Source: Bostrychus sinensis (lineage: Eukaryota > Chordata > Actinopteri > Gobiiformes > Eleotridae). From it: DNA of 64,000 nucleotides. The notes under the pieces were generated by a model. It saw nothing but the letters and a program-made list of their open reading frames with translations. It made no database searches and had not been told where the DNA came from. Made by a program: the position numbers and the translations under genes. Within the stretch, counting starts at the first letter, position 1, and each line of letters opens with the position of its first letter. This document shows positions 23,030 through 35,095 of the stretch, piece by piece. The stretch spans positions 29,215,500 to 29,279,499 of the forward strand of contig CM036250.1 in the NCBI GenBank assembly GCA_020698575.1, given 5' to 3'.

Positions 23030-23128
23030 AGCGGTAGGAGTCCACCAGAGGGCGATAACAGCTTGAGTGGTTATTTGTACTTCCGGGTTTGTCGCTCTCT
23101 CTTTCCTGTCTGCCATTTGTCGTATACG
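23030..23128 (+). promoter_or_regulatory. rps21 TOP-type promoter and non-coding exon 1
   Basis: A pyrimidine run CTCTCTCTTTCCTGTCTG at 23095-23112 is the 5' terminal oligopyrimidine tract expected at ribosomal-protein transcription starts (start near 23097-23101). It is preceded by ttccgggtttg, an Ets-like element common in these promoters, and no TATA box is seen. The exon ends at ATACG|GTGAGT (23128). Intron 1 runs 23129-23559. TOP mRNAs are translationally controlled by growth signals. Confidence 0.75.
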
Positions 23129-23584
23129 GTGAGTATTCGCTGCACTCTCGCCCAAAATGATAAAAAAAACTAATAAATTCCTACATAGACGGATTTTTTA
23201 GATTGATATTTCTAGTTAAAGTCGTTATACAGTTGTGTTTGTTGTTTGCGGTGTTTATTGAGTCAGTAAAATCCGGGTTTGGTGATGTTTCCGTGAAGCT
23301 GTGTCGTGCGTGGAACCACATGCGGTCGGAATGTTAGCGAGACATGCTAACCGGCTAATTCTATAATTCTTTAATTTGTTCTCGTCTTAACCAAACGTTT
23401 TAAGGGCTGTTTTGACTCCGTATGTAACTCTACGCATCCCATCTTTGTCAAAATATCTCTTATTACACATCCGTTACGGCAAAGGTATACATCAAGGCTC
23501 CCGTAGTCACCAAAGTGCTCCTGTGTGATGTTTGTGGTTTTTATTTGTGTTTTTTGTAGACGGCCCCCTGTCCTAACTACAGAC

Positions 23585-25997
23585 ATGCAGAACGACGCTG
23601 GTGAATTCGTGGACCTTTACGTCCCACGGAAATGGTGAGTACAAAATTGAACACACAGTAAGCCTAATGTGTGCTGTCATTTAGCAACATTTGTCTGAAA
23701 TGTGGAATTGTGTTCATCTTGTAACGTTGGACACTATTATCTAGGTATCCTCGAGCTCTTAAAATCTTAATCTACTCATTTCTATGGTTTGAAAATGCCA
23801 GAATTGTATTTTGTGATTCCGGCAATACTAAAACATAAGTCTCTTTAACAGTTACTAAGTGCTTTTTATGAAATCCTTTTTTTTTTTTTTTTTTTTTTTA
23901 TAACTTGAGTAATTATTTGGATGGCTACTTTTTACTGCTACTGTAATATTATTCTGAAGTAACAATATTCTTAATTTGAACTTTACGCATACAAATTACT
24001 CACACACAAACTTCAGATACTTTAGATTCAGGTTTAATTGTCTTTTGAAATCATATTATTGCATCATTTTGGGCAAATATGTATCTAACACATTTATATT
24101 TTTTCATTCTGTGCTGTGTGCAGCTCTGCAAGCAACAGAATCATTGCAGCCACGGACCATGCCTCTGTCCAGATCAACATTGCTGATGTAAAGAGTTTCT
24201 CAATTTGTTTTTCATTTTGTGCTGCTTGTGTGTTTACATGCAGAAATAGCTGAATTAGCCAGTTAGAGGTCTATAGGGTTGTCCCTGTAACCACATTATT
24301 AATCTAATGGCATGGGGGCATGAGCAACCATGACAACTGCAATTTTGTATTTTAGTGAGGAACTAATGAGATGGCCAGTGTAATTTACCGTATTTTCTGC
24401 ACTATAGGGCGCTCCGGATTATAAGGCACACTGTCAGTAAATGGTCTATTTTCGAACTTTTTTCACATATAAAGCGCTCCGGACTAAAAGGCGAAACAAA
24501 ACAGTCAGATAAGTCAGTCAGTCAAACTTTATTCAGTGCGTTCTCCATAACTCCCAAACTTGTTCAGTTGTAACGTGTGAATAAAAAACACAATCTGAGA
24601 CCACTAGCTCAAACGATGGCGTATTCACAATAACTCATAACTGTTCAGTTAACGTTTTAACAAAATACAACACAATACACTCACTTTTTCAGTTCATTCC
24701 TCGTCCACAAATCCGAGTTAAACAGTTGGGCGATTACGGCAATATTGTGGTGAAGTACAGTGTGTATTACTCCGCGATGCTCCCGACTACGGTAGCCGTA
24801 AATAAATTCATATACAAGGAGCTCTGGATTATAAGGTGCACTGTCGTTTTTTGAGAAGATTGAAGGCTTTTAGGTGTGCCCTATAGTGCGGAAAATACGG
24901 TAACTGAAAACACTATTTCTTTATTGGTAGTCGAAGTGCATATATTCACTGCAGGTTGAAATATTTCTCTTGACAGCCCTAAAGTTTCTGATCTTGCTTT
25001 GTATATTATCCATGTTGCAGGTGGACAAGGTGACTGGTCGTTTCAATGGTCAATCCAAGACCTATGCCATCTGTGGAGCCATCCGCAGAATGGTGAGTGC
25101 TAATCTTTATTCCAGTTATGTTATAAATTAGTAATTATTGTGTTTCACTGTGAATTTGCCAGAGCTGAGTGCCATTCTTTGAGTATGCAAAAGTATACTC
25201 ATTGAATGACTCTGATGTATAGGGCACCTCTTGGCTATGTTCCATCCTATTCAACTGAAATATATAATTTATTGCTAATTTTTATTTATATGTTTATTCT
25301 AATTCACTGTTTCTAGCTGCCTATTTATTAGTGTACTGCTGACCTCTTGGCCAGGTTGCCCTTGTAAAAGAGATCTTGATATCGGTGGATCTTTATCTGG
25401 TTACATAAAGGTTCATAAGAAATAAATATCACTTAAAGATTTTTCAAAAGTTAATGTCAGCTTCAACACAAATATTCAATTGCTCTAAGTTTAATTATTA
25501 AAAGGGCTTATGTCATCAACATCTCCAGTGGTAATAAAGTTTTTGCTCAATGACTTAACATGAGCGTAAAGAAAGTTGCCAGTGTAGGTGACAAACACTT
25601 CATTTCACTACATCTTGTCCTGTCCTCATTAACAGGGAGAGTCCGATGACTCCCTCCTGAGGCTCTCCAAGGCTGATGGCATCATTGCCAAGTAAGTTTT
25701 AAACAACATGCAGCTTAATACGATATTAAACTATTCATATTATTACAATGCAATGTGAAAAATATAATCTGCACCACAACACAATAAATGAGCAAACTGT
25801 ATGAATTACTGAATTATCAGTTGAACAAATCCTGTTTTTGATTCTGTGTTCAAAATGTTAGATTTTAAACAAAATGTTATCTAAGAAAACCATGAGACAA
25901 CAGGTTGTGTACACATTTAATAGTAAACTAAATGATATCCCTGTTCTCAGTGATTGCCACCATTAAGTGTTTGTTTTGTCTCTACAGGAATTGCTGA
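23585..25997 (+). CDS. rps21: 40S ribosomal protein S21 (five coding exons)
   Basis: Small-subunit ribosomal protein eS21, involved in 40S maturation in the cytoplasm. Coding exons are 23585-23634, 24124-24187, 25021-25092, 25636-25691 and 25988-25997. The exon containing the start codon begins at 23560. All introns are GT-AG, with donors TG|GTGAGT, AT|GTAAAG, ATG|GTGAGT and AA|GTAAGT. The total is 252 bases, giving 83 residues, the exact length of the vertebrate protein. It begins [20 protein letters not shown] and includes DKVTGRFNGQ, TYAICGAIRRMGESDDS and SKADGIIAKN, all near-identical to known eS21. The last residue reads Cys (AAG AAT TGC TGA), where human has Phe. The gene lies between npbwr2 and lama5, and intron 3 carries a MITE. 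Confidence 0.96.
24385..24903. mobile_element. MITE in rps21 intron 3 (ACCGTATTTTC TIR)
   Basis: Inverted termini TTACCGTATTTTCTGCACTA and its near-complement ending GAAAATACGGTAA at 24903 enclose 519 bp. Sub-terminal ggattataaggc blocks occur on both sides. TA next to both ends would fit Tc1/mariner-type insertion, though that is not certain. There is no transposase. Confidence 0.72.
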
Positions 25998-26028
25998 AGA
26001 TGTCCCTGGAGCTATAGGAATTTGTAAA

Positions 26029-26034
26029 AATAAA
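26029..26034 (+). terminator. rps21 polyadenylation signal AATAAA
   Basis: Canonical AATAAA lies 32 bases after the rps21 stop codon and is followed by an A-run. The very short 3' untranslated region is typical of ribosomal-protein genes. Confidence 0.8.
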
Positions 26035-26149
26035 ATTAAAAAAAAACAACACGCTTTCTAGCTTTGTTTTTCCCTATACTATATTTAACATCCACAAGTT
26101 ATAGCTATAAAAAGTCTACAAGTTTCATCTACTGAAAGGTGCAGAAGGG

Positions 26150-26340
26150 AAGCTCCTAACATTTCACACCAAGTACCAGGACTAAGCCAGGTCGAAACCG
26201 AGACAAATCCTGGACTAAAGCGGGTTTTGACCAAGACTGAACCAGGACTTTACAAAGGACTTGATCCATCTTGAGCAGGACTAAAAGGACAACCAGGACT
26301 AAAAGGGCAACCAGGAATAGCTCCAACTAAAGGAGAACAC
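26150..26340 (+). repeat. Partial hAT-like element with AAACCAGGACT units
   Basis: Begins with a decayed cacaccaagtacc terminus followed by repeated accaggactaa / ggacaaccaggact units. Right end not recognisable. Same family as 16835-17380. Confidence 0.5.
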
Positions 26341-26591
26341 ATGATTAAAATCTGTCTGGGGGCTGCAGATGAAAAATAGCCTTTTGGCTAACTCTGGCAT
26401 ATTTAGAGTAATAATTATTAATATGCATTGTCCCTGAAATATAAGTACATGATTATCATAGCAGTAGGGCTAACCTGTGGGCTGTACTACAAAGCAAGGT
26501 GGACATAGCCAGGCTTTGAGTGAGCTCACTTAATGTCCAGGGTGGACTAATAGACCTTTGCATTCTAGCGGTCAGTTTTACACAGTAATCT

Positions 26592-26874
26592 GAGATTTCA
26601 CCCGATGCCACCTGAAGCATCTCCCACAAGAGGAGTTGGCCTGATGGAGTCTTTCTACATGCTCTATTGCCAGGATCCCTCTGGACATCACCCCCTCACC
26701 AAGTGGAAAATGGTTTACCAATAAGTAGTCAGAATTCTGACTGTAATGAAGTGGCCAGCAGTCTCCCTGGATCTGAGCCCTATTGAGCAGCTTACCTATG
26801 GTACAGAGGAAGATTTCAGGCCAATTCATTTTGTGGAAGATGCTCCAGGAACAGGAAGCATGGGGTGAAATCTC
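26592..26874. mobile_element. Fold-back repeat with roughly 60-bp imperfect inverted ends
   Basis: GAGATTTCACCC at 26592, with following gaagcatctcccacaagaggagttggcctga, pairs with the complement of 26812-26874 (GAGATTTCACCCCATGC, then gagcatcttccacaaaatgaattggcctga). The frames across it are not conserved. Confidence 0.5.
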
Positions 26875-26879
26875 ACTCA

Positions 26880-29800
26880 GACTTGCCTCTCACTATGACC
26901 TCACCAACGCATCATTTCATTTGTCATATCACAACTGTTTACATAGCATATGGACTATGAATGAAATGGCCTTTATCTGAGTTTAATAAAAATAGTTTCA
27001 AAGTCACATGGCTGTGAGGTGTAGTCCAATATAAAGACAAGATGTACCGAAAAAAAAGCTTAGGCTGACATTGTGAATGACACATATAACTCCTCTCCTC
27101 TTTTAGCAAGTGTAAGAGGTTGTCACTGATGTCATAATAGACTTGTTAGTTCAGCTATTCCCTCAAACCCAGTAGGTCCAAGAAGACCGACTGCCCGAAG
27201 GTTTTTGCCTGCAAAGGAGCACTTTTTCTTTGCCACCTCAGCAAGAACCATGCTGTGTTTCTGAGGGAAATGTTGGGTTTTTGCTCTAAAATGCAAACCT
27301 GAATTACATGGGTTGTGTTCTGGAAATGCTTCAATATCATAAAAATTATGTGTGAGATTGACATGGACAAGTACAAAATCTGTAGACGTGTCTGCTGCTG
27401 AAGTGTCAAAATTCAGATGTTTTGGCATGGTTTATGATTAATATCTCTGCAATTACTGGGCCTTTATTACAATTATTGGATTATTCACAGTTATCAATTT
27501 TTTTGTCATGTAAACGGGCTCAGTGTGAAGTCTGCACAAGTGAATCATATGCTCGTAAAGAAATGCCTTATGACTTGTCACTTGGAAGATCTCCAGCAGA
27601 GGGCAGGGTGTTATCACGAATGAATTGATTTTTAGAGACCAGCGATCCATCTGCAGAGTCGGACTCAGAACAGACTATGAGCAATATATAGTGTATAATA
27701 CTTTGTGGTGACTCCCGGAAAAGAAACTAACAACTTCTAAGATGCAAATTATACTCTATTTTCAGGAGGTTCCCTTTATAAAAAGAAATAAACCTATATT
27801 ATTATCTACCACTATAGACACAGTAACAGTCTATGCATCCTGAAAAACCTGAAAAGGGAGTTGTTCTCTGGGCATTTATCCAATACTGCAAAAATTACAG
27901 TATAGTAGTACAGTATATGTAGTCAATTGTCAATGCCTTATGTTCCACAAAGGATGAACAGGATTAAATGTCCAACAGGAGACCCTCTGAGGCTTCTGTA
28001 GTTTGTTGAATAGGTGTAATGCAATGACTTGAATTGCAAAACGCTCCTGAGTATTACCAGAAGAAACCTGTGTACGACCAGTGGTACCTGTACCACAATT
28101 TGAGAACCACTCTCTCATTGCTAACCTGCATTGGTCTAAAATATAGTTCACATTGGGAATAACAGGGCAGGTATGAGCCAAAGTTACTGGTCATTATTGT
28201 AAATACAGAGCAGAGGTGAGGACGTCCCATCAGAGCGGGTTTATGGGCCTTTTCCCACACATTTACTGCCTCCAGGAGAAGCAGACAGGGTTACCCATTA
28301 CAACATGTGCTTCAATGGTATGAGAATGCAATGTTTGCTCTGTACTGTTGTGTCATTTGTGCATATTTTCCGTGTTGGATTTCCAGGGGGCAACAGACAC
28401 AGAATAAACTGCCTCTAGATGCAACTGGAGAGACATAATGACCAATCAGTGAAGAGAGGTTTGTGATTGGTTGGACAGGATTTCTAATTAAAGCTGCCAT
28501 TACCAGAAAGTGTTGAAGACTAAATATAGTGTCCTGTCCATTAAAGGTGAGTTTAAGGAAGATTGTAAAAGCTGGTGATTATAGAGAGAAGAAGGGGGGT
28601 GGGGGGACTTTTGTTCTCACACCATAACTGAGCCTTGACAGTCTCTCATTTAACCATTTACCACAATAATACTATTAAACACAGCCATTCTCCCCAACAG
28701 CATACACACTACTGGACCCTGTTATTTCTCCTACTTGCATCTGACTGTGTCCGCTGCATCCTGCTCTCTCACACCAACTAACTTCATGTGTCTCCCACCC
28801 AGATGTACGGGGAACACTAGGGGTATGCAAGTACTTTGCAGGGGTACTTGGAATTATTTGATCATTTATTTCAAATATTAGCTTTTTTTTTTCATATAAT
28901 AAACTGCTATAAATATTTTTTATTATTACTATTATTTAGTAGCTTGTTTCAAATGGTAAGTTATTCAAATGATTGATGATGAAAATTTTTTGTGGTAAAT
29001 TTAATATGAGTTTAAGATTATAATTTATTTTTCAAGTTAATTTCTTACATTTTGAACATACAATATACAGTAAAATAGGGTAGTGTAACAGTATAATAGT
29101 TTATAATATTTGTTTGTTTATATTATTTTAAAGGCAGGCAGATTTTTTTTTTCAAATTCTTTCAAATTTATCTTCAAATCAAAAAAATACATGAGTATAC
29201 TTGAAAAATACTGAGTAAAATGAATGTAGTTTAATGAACATTGTATTGCTGGAGTAATAAATAAGAACATAAACTGATATTTAAAATAAATTTGAAATGT
29301 TCTAAATGCTGCAATCCGGAAAGATGTTGGTTTAAAAAAGAGAGAGAAACAGCTCTAATGAAACTCAGTGTATAACATGTCCCTGTCCACATCAGTCACG
29401 GTCCAACCATGACTCAGAGGAACAGTGACTCACAAGATGTAGAAAATTTTTTAAAATGTATCCAAAAAGAAGGAGCAACATCATCTTTTATACTTTTCTG
29501 ATTTACATATGTCCTTGACGATGACCAGTCAGTGCTCTTACAGAAAGAGGTGACTTCAGTTTCTCATGTAAATGTAGATTTTAGACCTCTCTAAATGTCC
29601 TGATGTCAGACCACACCCACTAAATTGCATCCCCCAGTGGCGGTTACACTAAACTACAAACAGGAACCCAAATTAAACTCTATCCCTCCGTGTGTGTGTT
29701 ATCTACAGTAAGGCCCAGTGTGTTTCCCTCACAGTTACAGAGTCGCCCATTTCTTAAAGAATGCATGAAGACTGCAAACACTCACAGCACTGATGTTTCT

Positions 29801-30720
29801 TTCTATAATGAATATATAAAGATTATATGAAACTTGATTATAGAGTATGTATAAGCAACAAAATGTGAATAACATACAGATTGCTAAAGTGTACCTTTAA
29901 TACTTAGAATAAAAGCATAAGAAAACCAACCCTCAGTGTTACCAGTCTTACAATGACCTAAAGTAACAACATTTATAGCTTTTTAACTCATTAATCTCTA
30001 CAAGGATTCAACATCAAGTGGACATGCAGTATACTGTATATTTACTTCCATAATCTTCAATTGTTATGTCCAAAAAGATAAAATTAAAATGTTATTTGCC
30101 TTTTTATATCAAAGTATGTTTCTACAAATGTAATATTATTTTCTTGCATCCAGCCCAAGTTAAATGATTCAGACTGGAATGTAAATGCTAAAAGTATTTC
30201 AAAACACATTGTGAGATGTAATGTATTCTTTCATAGAATTATGTTAATGTCACTCATGATATCTGATCCCCTTAAAAAAGAGTTAAAATGTAACACACTA
30301 AAGCGTTATATAAACATTTTTACCAGTGAGAATTATAAATAGACTATTTTGAGTAAATTTAACTCTGCTGAATTTGCTGTGTGTGTTCCTCAGGATTGGT
30401 CGTACAAAGAGCACTTCATGATAAAGTCATGTTGGACACGGAAGAGGGAGTGGTCCAACAAGTTTCAGCTCGCCAAACAATCATGTGAAGAAGGAGAGAG
30501 GGGCCCCTGCTCTGAGGACCTCACCTGCCTGCTCCTCAGCTGCTCCACATACCTCTGCACAGGTACAAAAAGAGCTGTGTTCAGGGGAATGATGGACTAG
30601 ACCTCTGAAGTATGTACATGTGACAGCATGGGATTTTAGGAGGAGTAAGGTCCACAAGATTAGCTCTCCAGGTGGGACTGGGTAGGACACCGTGTATTGT
30701 AATAATATGCACATGCACAC
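26880..30720. other. Gene-poor spacer between rps21 and lama5
   Basis: No gene recognised. It includes a decayed MITE arm at about 28272 (gagaagcagacagg), a hAT-like right end at 28040-28112 and AT-rich unique sequence. A weak candidate exon at 30394-30559 is discussed under findings. Confidence 0.45.
28040..28112. repeat. Right end of the AAACCAGG hAT-like family
   Basis: accagaagaaacctgtgtacgaccagtgg followed by gtaccacaatttgagaaccact matches the right termini at 45815-45881 and 35470-35545. Confidence 0.55.
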
Positions 30721-30724
30721 AAGT

Positions 30725-30905
30725 ACTAAAATCTGTACTCCTGTAAAAGCATTGTTATTGTACTTTAGTTGAAGTAAAAGTACTCAGCAAGTATTGGTTG
30801 TTACTTTTATTTGTACTGCATCAACTATTACCACAGCTAACTGGTAAAACTTCTCCTACTAGTACAGATACTACTTATACTGCTACTTATTTGACTCACT
30901 GCTGC
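30725..30905. repeat. AAGTAC-type hAT-like fragment
   Basis: Contains agtactaaaatctgtactcc, gtaaaagtactcagcaagta and acttttatttgtact, characteristic of the AAGTAC-type family. No ends are defined. It is followed at about 30931 by an isolated TTAA-MITE arm (gctcctgtctgtttctccaaac). Confidence 0.45.
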
Positions 30906-31031
30906 CTTTCTATCATATTGCCATGTGATGTTGCTCCTGTCTGTTTCTCCAAACAGACAACTATTCATTATCAATGAAGTTTTTACCAGTACATAGTGCA
31001 GTGCTATGTAAAATATGCTACTCCCTACACC

Positions 31032-31150
31032 ACTGTGATTCTCAAACTGTTAATGCCAAGTACCACCTAAGTAAACTATACCAGGACTTAAACTGGACTA
31101 AAACCGGGGCTAAACTCAAGTAAACCAGGTTTAAACCGGGGGTGGGGGGG
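31032..31150. repeat. Left end of the AAACCAGG hAT-like family
   Basis: GTGATTCTCAAACTGTTAAT with following caagtaccacct and a few accaggactta units. It is interrupted by G-rich sequence from about 31137. Confidence 0.55.
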
Positions 31151-31361
31151 TGCACTGTGCAGTGCTTGGGGCCGGGGAGGGAATGTCCTGGGATGTTCCA
31201 GGATGCTTTGGGTTGACTGGGCTCTTGTCTTGTGGAGGCAGGTATGAGCATGTCCTTTCCCTTTGTCCCATTGAACAAAGACACTCTCGCGGTGGGCCTC
31301 TGTGTTCCTCTGATGTCACGTGTTTGCTGATGCTCTGACTTCAGTAAAATGCACATTGCTC

Positions 31362-31600
31362 CAGGGCTGGACGAAGTACTCTGGACCTGTACTCAAGTAA
31401 AAGTATTCAACTGAAGCATATTGCTTGAGTAAAAGTAAAAAGTGTGATCCATAATCCATAATATTTCCCAGAGGTAGTGCTATTACTTCTAATTATATGA
31501 CTTATGTAGAAGTAAAACTACTCAGTGGATAAGTAGATAATTATTAAGTATTGCGCGTAACAGTTACTAAAGTACAACTACCATAACTCCTACTGCTGCT
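31362..31600. mobile_element. AAGTAC-type hAT-like element, one end
   Basis: CAGGGCTGGACGAAGTACTC at 31362 is a recognisable hAT-type terminus, followed by tactcaagtaaaagtattca and similar words. The opposite terminus was not found. Confidence 0.5.
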
Positions 31601-31635
31601 ATTACTACTACTGCAGCTAGTTGTGCCGTTGGCCA

Positions 31636-31735
31636 GTGTCATTGCTCCTGTCTGCTTCTCCAAACCTCTAACATTTACCCACTGTAGGGAATAAGCCACA
31701 AATTCCCTTCACAAAACTCTGAATTATCCCTTTAA
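31636..31735. repeat. Solo arm of the TTAA-flanked MITE
   Basis: GCTCCTGTCTGCTTCTCCAA near 31643, then cccactgtagggaataagcc and an end ttatccct next to TTAA (31732-31735). It matches the right arm of the 18041-18639 element. The left arm is absent. Confidence 0.6.
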
Positions 31736-32135
31736 TAGCCACTATTAAGCATTTGTTACACTTTTTGAATGCCTGTTCATGAGTGTGATCATTGACCTGC
31801 AGCAATCCCTGGGCTGGCCCCGGGACGTCCTGAGAAGTGGGTTCTGATAAACCCCCAAGAGAGTGGCAACAGTGGGGGGTCGGAGCAGAGGTAGGGCTGT
31901 ATCAGAAACCTGCATCACGTCGACCGGCTCCTCTCAGTGTGAACGCTGAATATTTTATCTTGTTTGTTCATTAGCAAAGAGGTGAGAGCTTAGAAAGTTT
32001 GCTCTCTGATAAGCTACAGGGCATTATATTATCACTAACGTGGGTAATTTTGTCTGGCAACACATTCACTCTCACAACCCCCCCATACCATAACTAGTTT
32101 ACATAGCTTTGATTGTGTGCTGCTATGTGTAAATA

Positions 32136-32345
32136 CGGCAGCAAAGTGGTTAGCATGGTTGCCTTACAGGAAGAAGGTCTCAGATTTGATTCCCGGACCA
32201 TAAGGGGCCTTTCTTTGTGGAGTTTGCATGTTCTCCCTGTGTCTGGGACGGGTGGGTTTCCTCAAAATGCTCTGATTTCTCCCATAAACCTAAAACATAC
32301 ACAATAGCCTTATCCTTCAGCTAGGTACTCCTGACCAATTGAAAA
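32136..32345 (+). mobile_element. tRNA-derived SINE, family B
   Basis: Pol III A-box-like (agtggttagcatgg) and B-box-like (gatttgattcccgg) sequences are followed by gtggagtttgcatgttctccc and a gctaggtactcctgacc body. Other copies are at 41571-41870 (+), 43563-43895 (-) and 60870-61183 (-). Not a functional tRNA gene. Confidence 0.7.
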
Positions 32346-32654
32346 ATACAGAAAATAAAAATGCTTCTCTGTGCACTCACTCCCATCATAGTGCAGTCAA
32401 CATTGTATTGCTGATGTGCTATAATAAAAAAGATATTGGTATTTCAAATTGATTTGAAACCGCTCTAAATGTTGGATTTCTGAAATATGTTGGTTAAACC
32501 TTGTACTCCAATGAGAACCAAAGTATCCTATTCAAGTTTGCAGTGGTTCTTACCTTTTTTATGAAATTTGGCTCTGAAGTGTATTTTATCACTAATTTTG
32601 ATAAACACAAATCTAATATTAATTTTGACACACTAACTACATTTGTTACGTTGC

Positions 32655-33180
32655 TCCTGTTAGGTGTCCCTGTCACAAAACCTCATAGAAATAGTCTATA
32701 TTTTTTTTCTATCTTTTTGCATAAATCTTTTAATCAGCTTGTTCCCTGATCATAAATATCAAATATTTAATTAACCCTTTTTTATGCCAATGTAAAAGCA
32801 TCTACATTTTTACTTAAATAAATTACTTTTTTTTTCAATATTCTCAATGCAAAGTGGATTATTTTATTATTTTATAGTTTTTACAGCCTTGGGTATGTCA
32901 AAGATTACCAACACCACTGATTTAGATGGATTTGGGATTTTATTGTTGTAACAAAAGGTTACATTGTTACTGTTAAGTGACAAAAGTGTTACAAAAGATC
33001 ATAGTATACATTGTTTTTTACATAAATCTTTTAATCAAAGTGTGCTCTGAATGTTATGCTCAAAAAGTAAAAAAAAAAAAAAAAAAAATGACTATACTAT
33101 TTTTAGGATGTTTTGTGACAGGGACACTTTTGTCACTTAACAGTAACAATGTAACTTTTTAAAATTTGGGTACAAGGGTT
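32655..33180. repeat. Inverted-repeat element with a perfect 32-bp arm pair
   Basis: Positions 32958-32989 and 33124-33155 are exact reverse complements over 32 bp, 134 bp apart. A second relation pairs gtgtccctgtcacaaaac (32661 on) with the complement of the segment near 33105-33126, and acataaatcttttaatca recurs in both halves. The pattern suggests two opposed copies of one repeat. No coding capacity. Confidence 0.7.
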
Positions 33181-35035
33181 AAAAAAGAAAATCAGCTTTA
33201 ATTAGACTCAATAGATAACATGGTTCTGTAAACATGGTTCAAATATACCTGAACTAGTTAGTACCCAGTTGTGTTGCCTTCAATGTTGGCTCAAGTGTGT
33301 CTTGCAGGCTCCTTCTCTTCATTCACTCTCCAGTTGGTTTGTGTGAGCGGTGACCATCAGGGGGTGACCAGCTCCATTGATGGGACACTTCTCCGTTTCT
33401 ACGACGACCAGTGACCTATCCCCTGTGGTCTCTGTGGAAACCAGGAAGTAGATTAGTTCTAGAGCGTGGAGAGAGAAAGGAAGGCTTAGCGAGGTGAAAC
33501 GACAGGCCGCACTTTAATTCACTCTCTTCTCTTTCTGCTGCTCCTTTTATGGACAGACTGGACTCTATCTGACACCACCCTGTCCCTGTCCTGGTTTACC
33601 CACTGCATTCAGCTTTTACCAAATTAACATCCAGGCTATTCTTACTTATTACCATGTTCAATGTCTGTATTCTGGACAGTTATTACTACTGTACAGTAAA
33701 TTCTTAAGAGTGAAAATACAGTGGTTAATAGCTTTTACTAAATGGCAAATAAACAATTGCAAGAGTTGCTAAAATTAGATTAGAGTACTGGTGATTAGCT
33801 TGTGTTAAAGCTATCAATAGTCTAGAGGATTGGCAAGTATTTACGGATACATTTTTTAGTGTTTTTCCTCTGTCTGTTCCTAATATCCTGTTACTTAATG
33901 TTTGATCATAAGACATCAGTAAAGGCATTGATAGAAAAACAATGTAAAGGCCTCAAAATTATACCATTAGGGTAACACTCATTAAATTCAAAATGGGGCA
34001 ATATGAAATGTCAGAATTCTGAGGGGGAAAAAAATCAGAATTCTGAGGTCAAAAGCACAATTCATGATTTTTGCCCCAATAATTTTTTTGACTAATTGTG
34101 ACTTTAATCTCTAACTTTAATCTAACTCATCCTTCAGTAATTTTGAGTCACTCAATTCTGACTTTAAGCTCAAAAATTAATCTCAGAGCTTATTTTTAAT
34201 TTTTTGAGTGATTAATTTTCATTTTTTCCAGAATTCTGACTAATCTCAGAACTCAACCCACATTTTTTTATTTTCTATCTTATTTCTATTCCCCATCTTG
34301 CCACATTTCTCATACAATAATATATTTAGTCCCTATAAAATAACATAACTGTTGGATGACCACATTCATCTAAAGACTACATTGAGAACAAAATGGGCTT
34401 CAAAACCATATCCCCCACCCAACAACCTCTTGGATCTTTGCCCGTTTTTCATCAGTTATGTCCTTTATTCTACATTTTTTGCTCCAGAGTCAGAGATGAG
34501 ACTGAAGTTTTAAACATGCCTTGTGCTCCACCTCTAAGGAGCCTGAGGAATCTGGTAGTGTGTTGCTGAATGAACCTCAGAGACATTAACAGGAATTCTT
34601 TAAACAACAGGAGGTCAGGGGCTGGTCGCACTTCTACACATTAGCCACAGACCAGAGAGAAAATAAACAGGTGGACTTTGATTTTTATGTTTCAAATCAC
34701 TTGTTGTTTTGTTTTTTGAATATAAATTTGAATTGAATTTGGCAAGACTATGGTATGTGACCAAGACCATGTTCTGTATAAAGACTATAGCATAACTTTA
34801 TGGAGGTCAGAGTAGAGATGCTGCTCTTCTACACTGATTGGAGCAGTTGATCATCTGTTTCTGATGCCCCCTGGATGGGAGGAGGCCCTGGGAAACCCTA
34901 CAACACTCTAGAGGAGCTATGACTCCTGGGAAAGAGCCAGTATTACCCCAGAGGAGCTGAAGAAAGTGTCTTGGGAGAGGGAAGTCTGGGTATATCTGCT
35001 CATAATGCTCCCGTGGAAAATAATGGCAGATGGCA
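33181..35035. other. Gene-free spacer
   Basis: No gene recognised. A GC-moderate block at 33300-33600 stands out from AT-rich surroundings but has no conserved frame. A degenerate AATTCTGA repeat lies at 34010-34290. Confidence 0.45.
34010..34290. repeat. Degenerate TCAGAATTCTGA repeat
   Basis: The palindromic words gtcagaattctga, tcagaattctgaggtc and ccagaattctgacta recur among acttta / aatctca spacers. Confidence 0.5.
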
Positions 35036-35040
35036 TTTGT

Positions 35041-35095
35041 ATAATAAGAATAAGAATACCTTTATTAGTCCCTCAGTGGGGAAATTGCAAAAAAA
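35041..35095 (+). repeat. Short SINE-tail-like fragment
   Basis: The stretch aataccttttattagtccc-type sequence followed by agtggggaaattgc resembles the tail of common fish SINEs. Confidence 0.35.

Noticed and set aside
26740..26870. Tc1 transposase C-terminus (a DLSPIE-like stretch near 26770)
   Set aside because: No further catalytic-region match follows, and the segment is better explained as an arm of the fold-back repeat at 26592-26874.
30481..30720. Minus-strand open frame
   Set aside because: No family match; lies over a spacer with repeat fragments and has no supporting signals.
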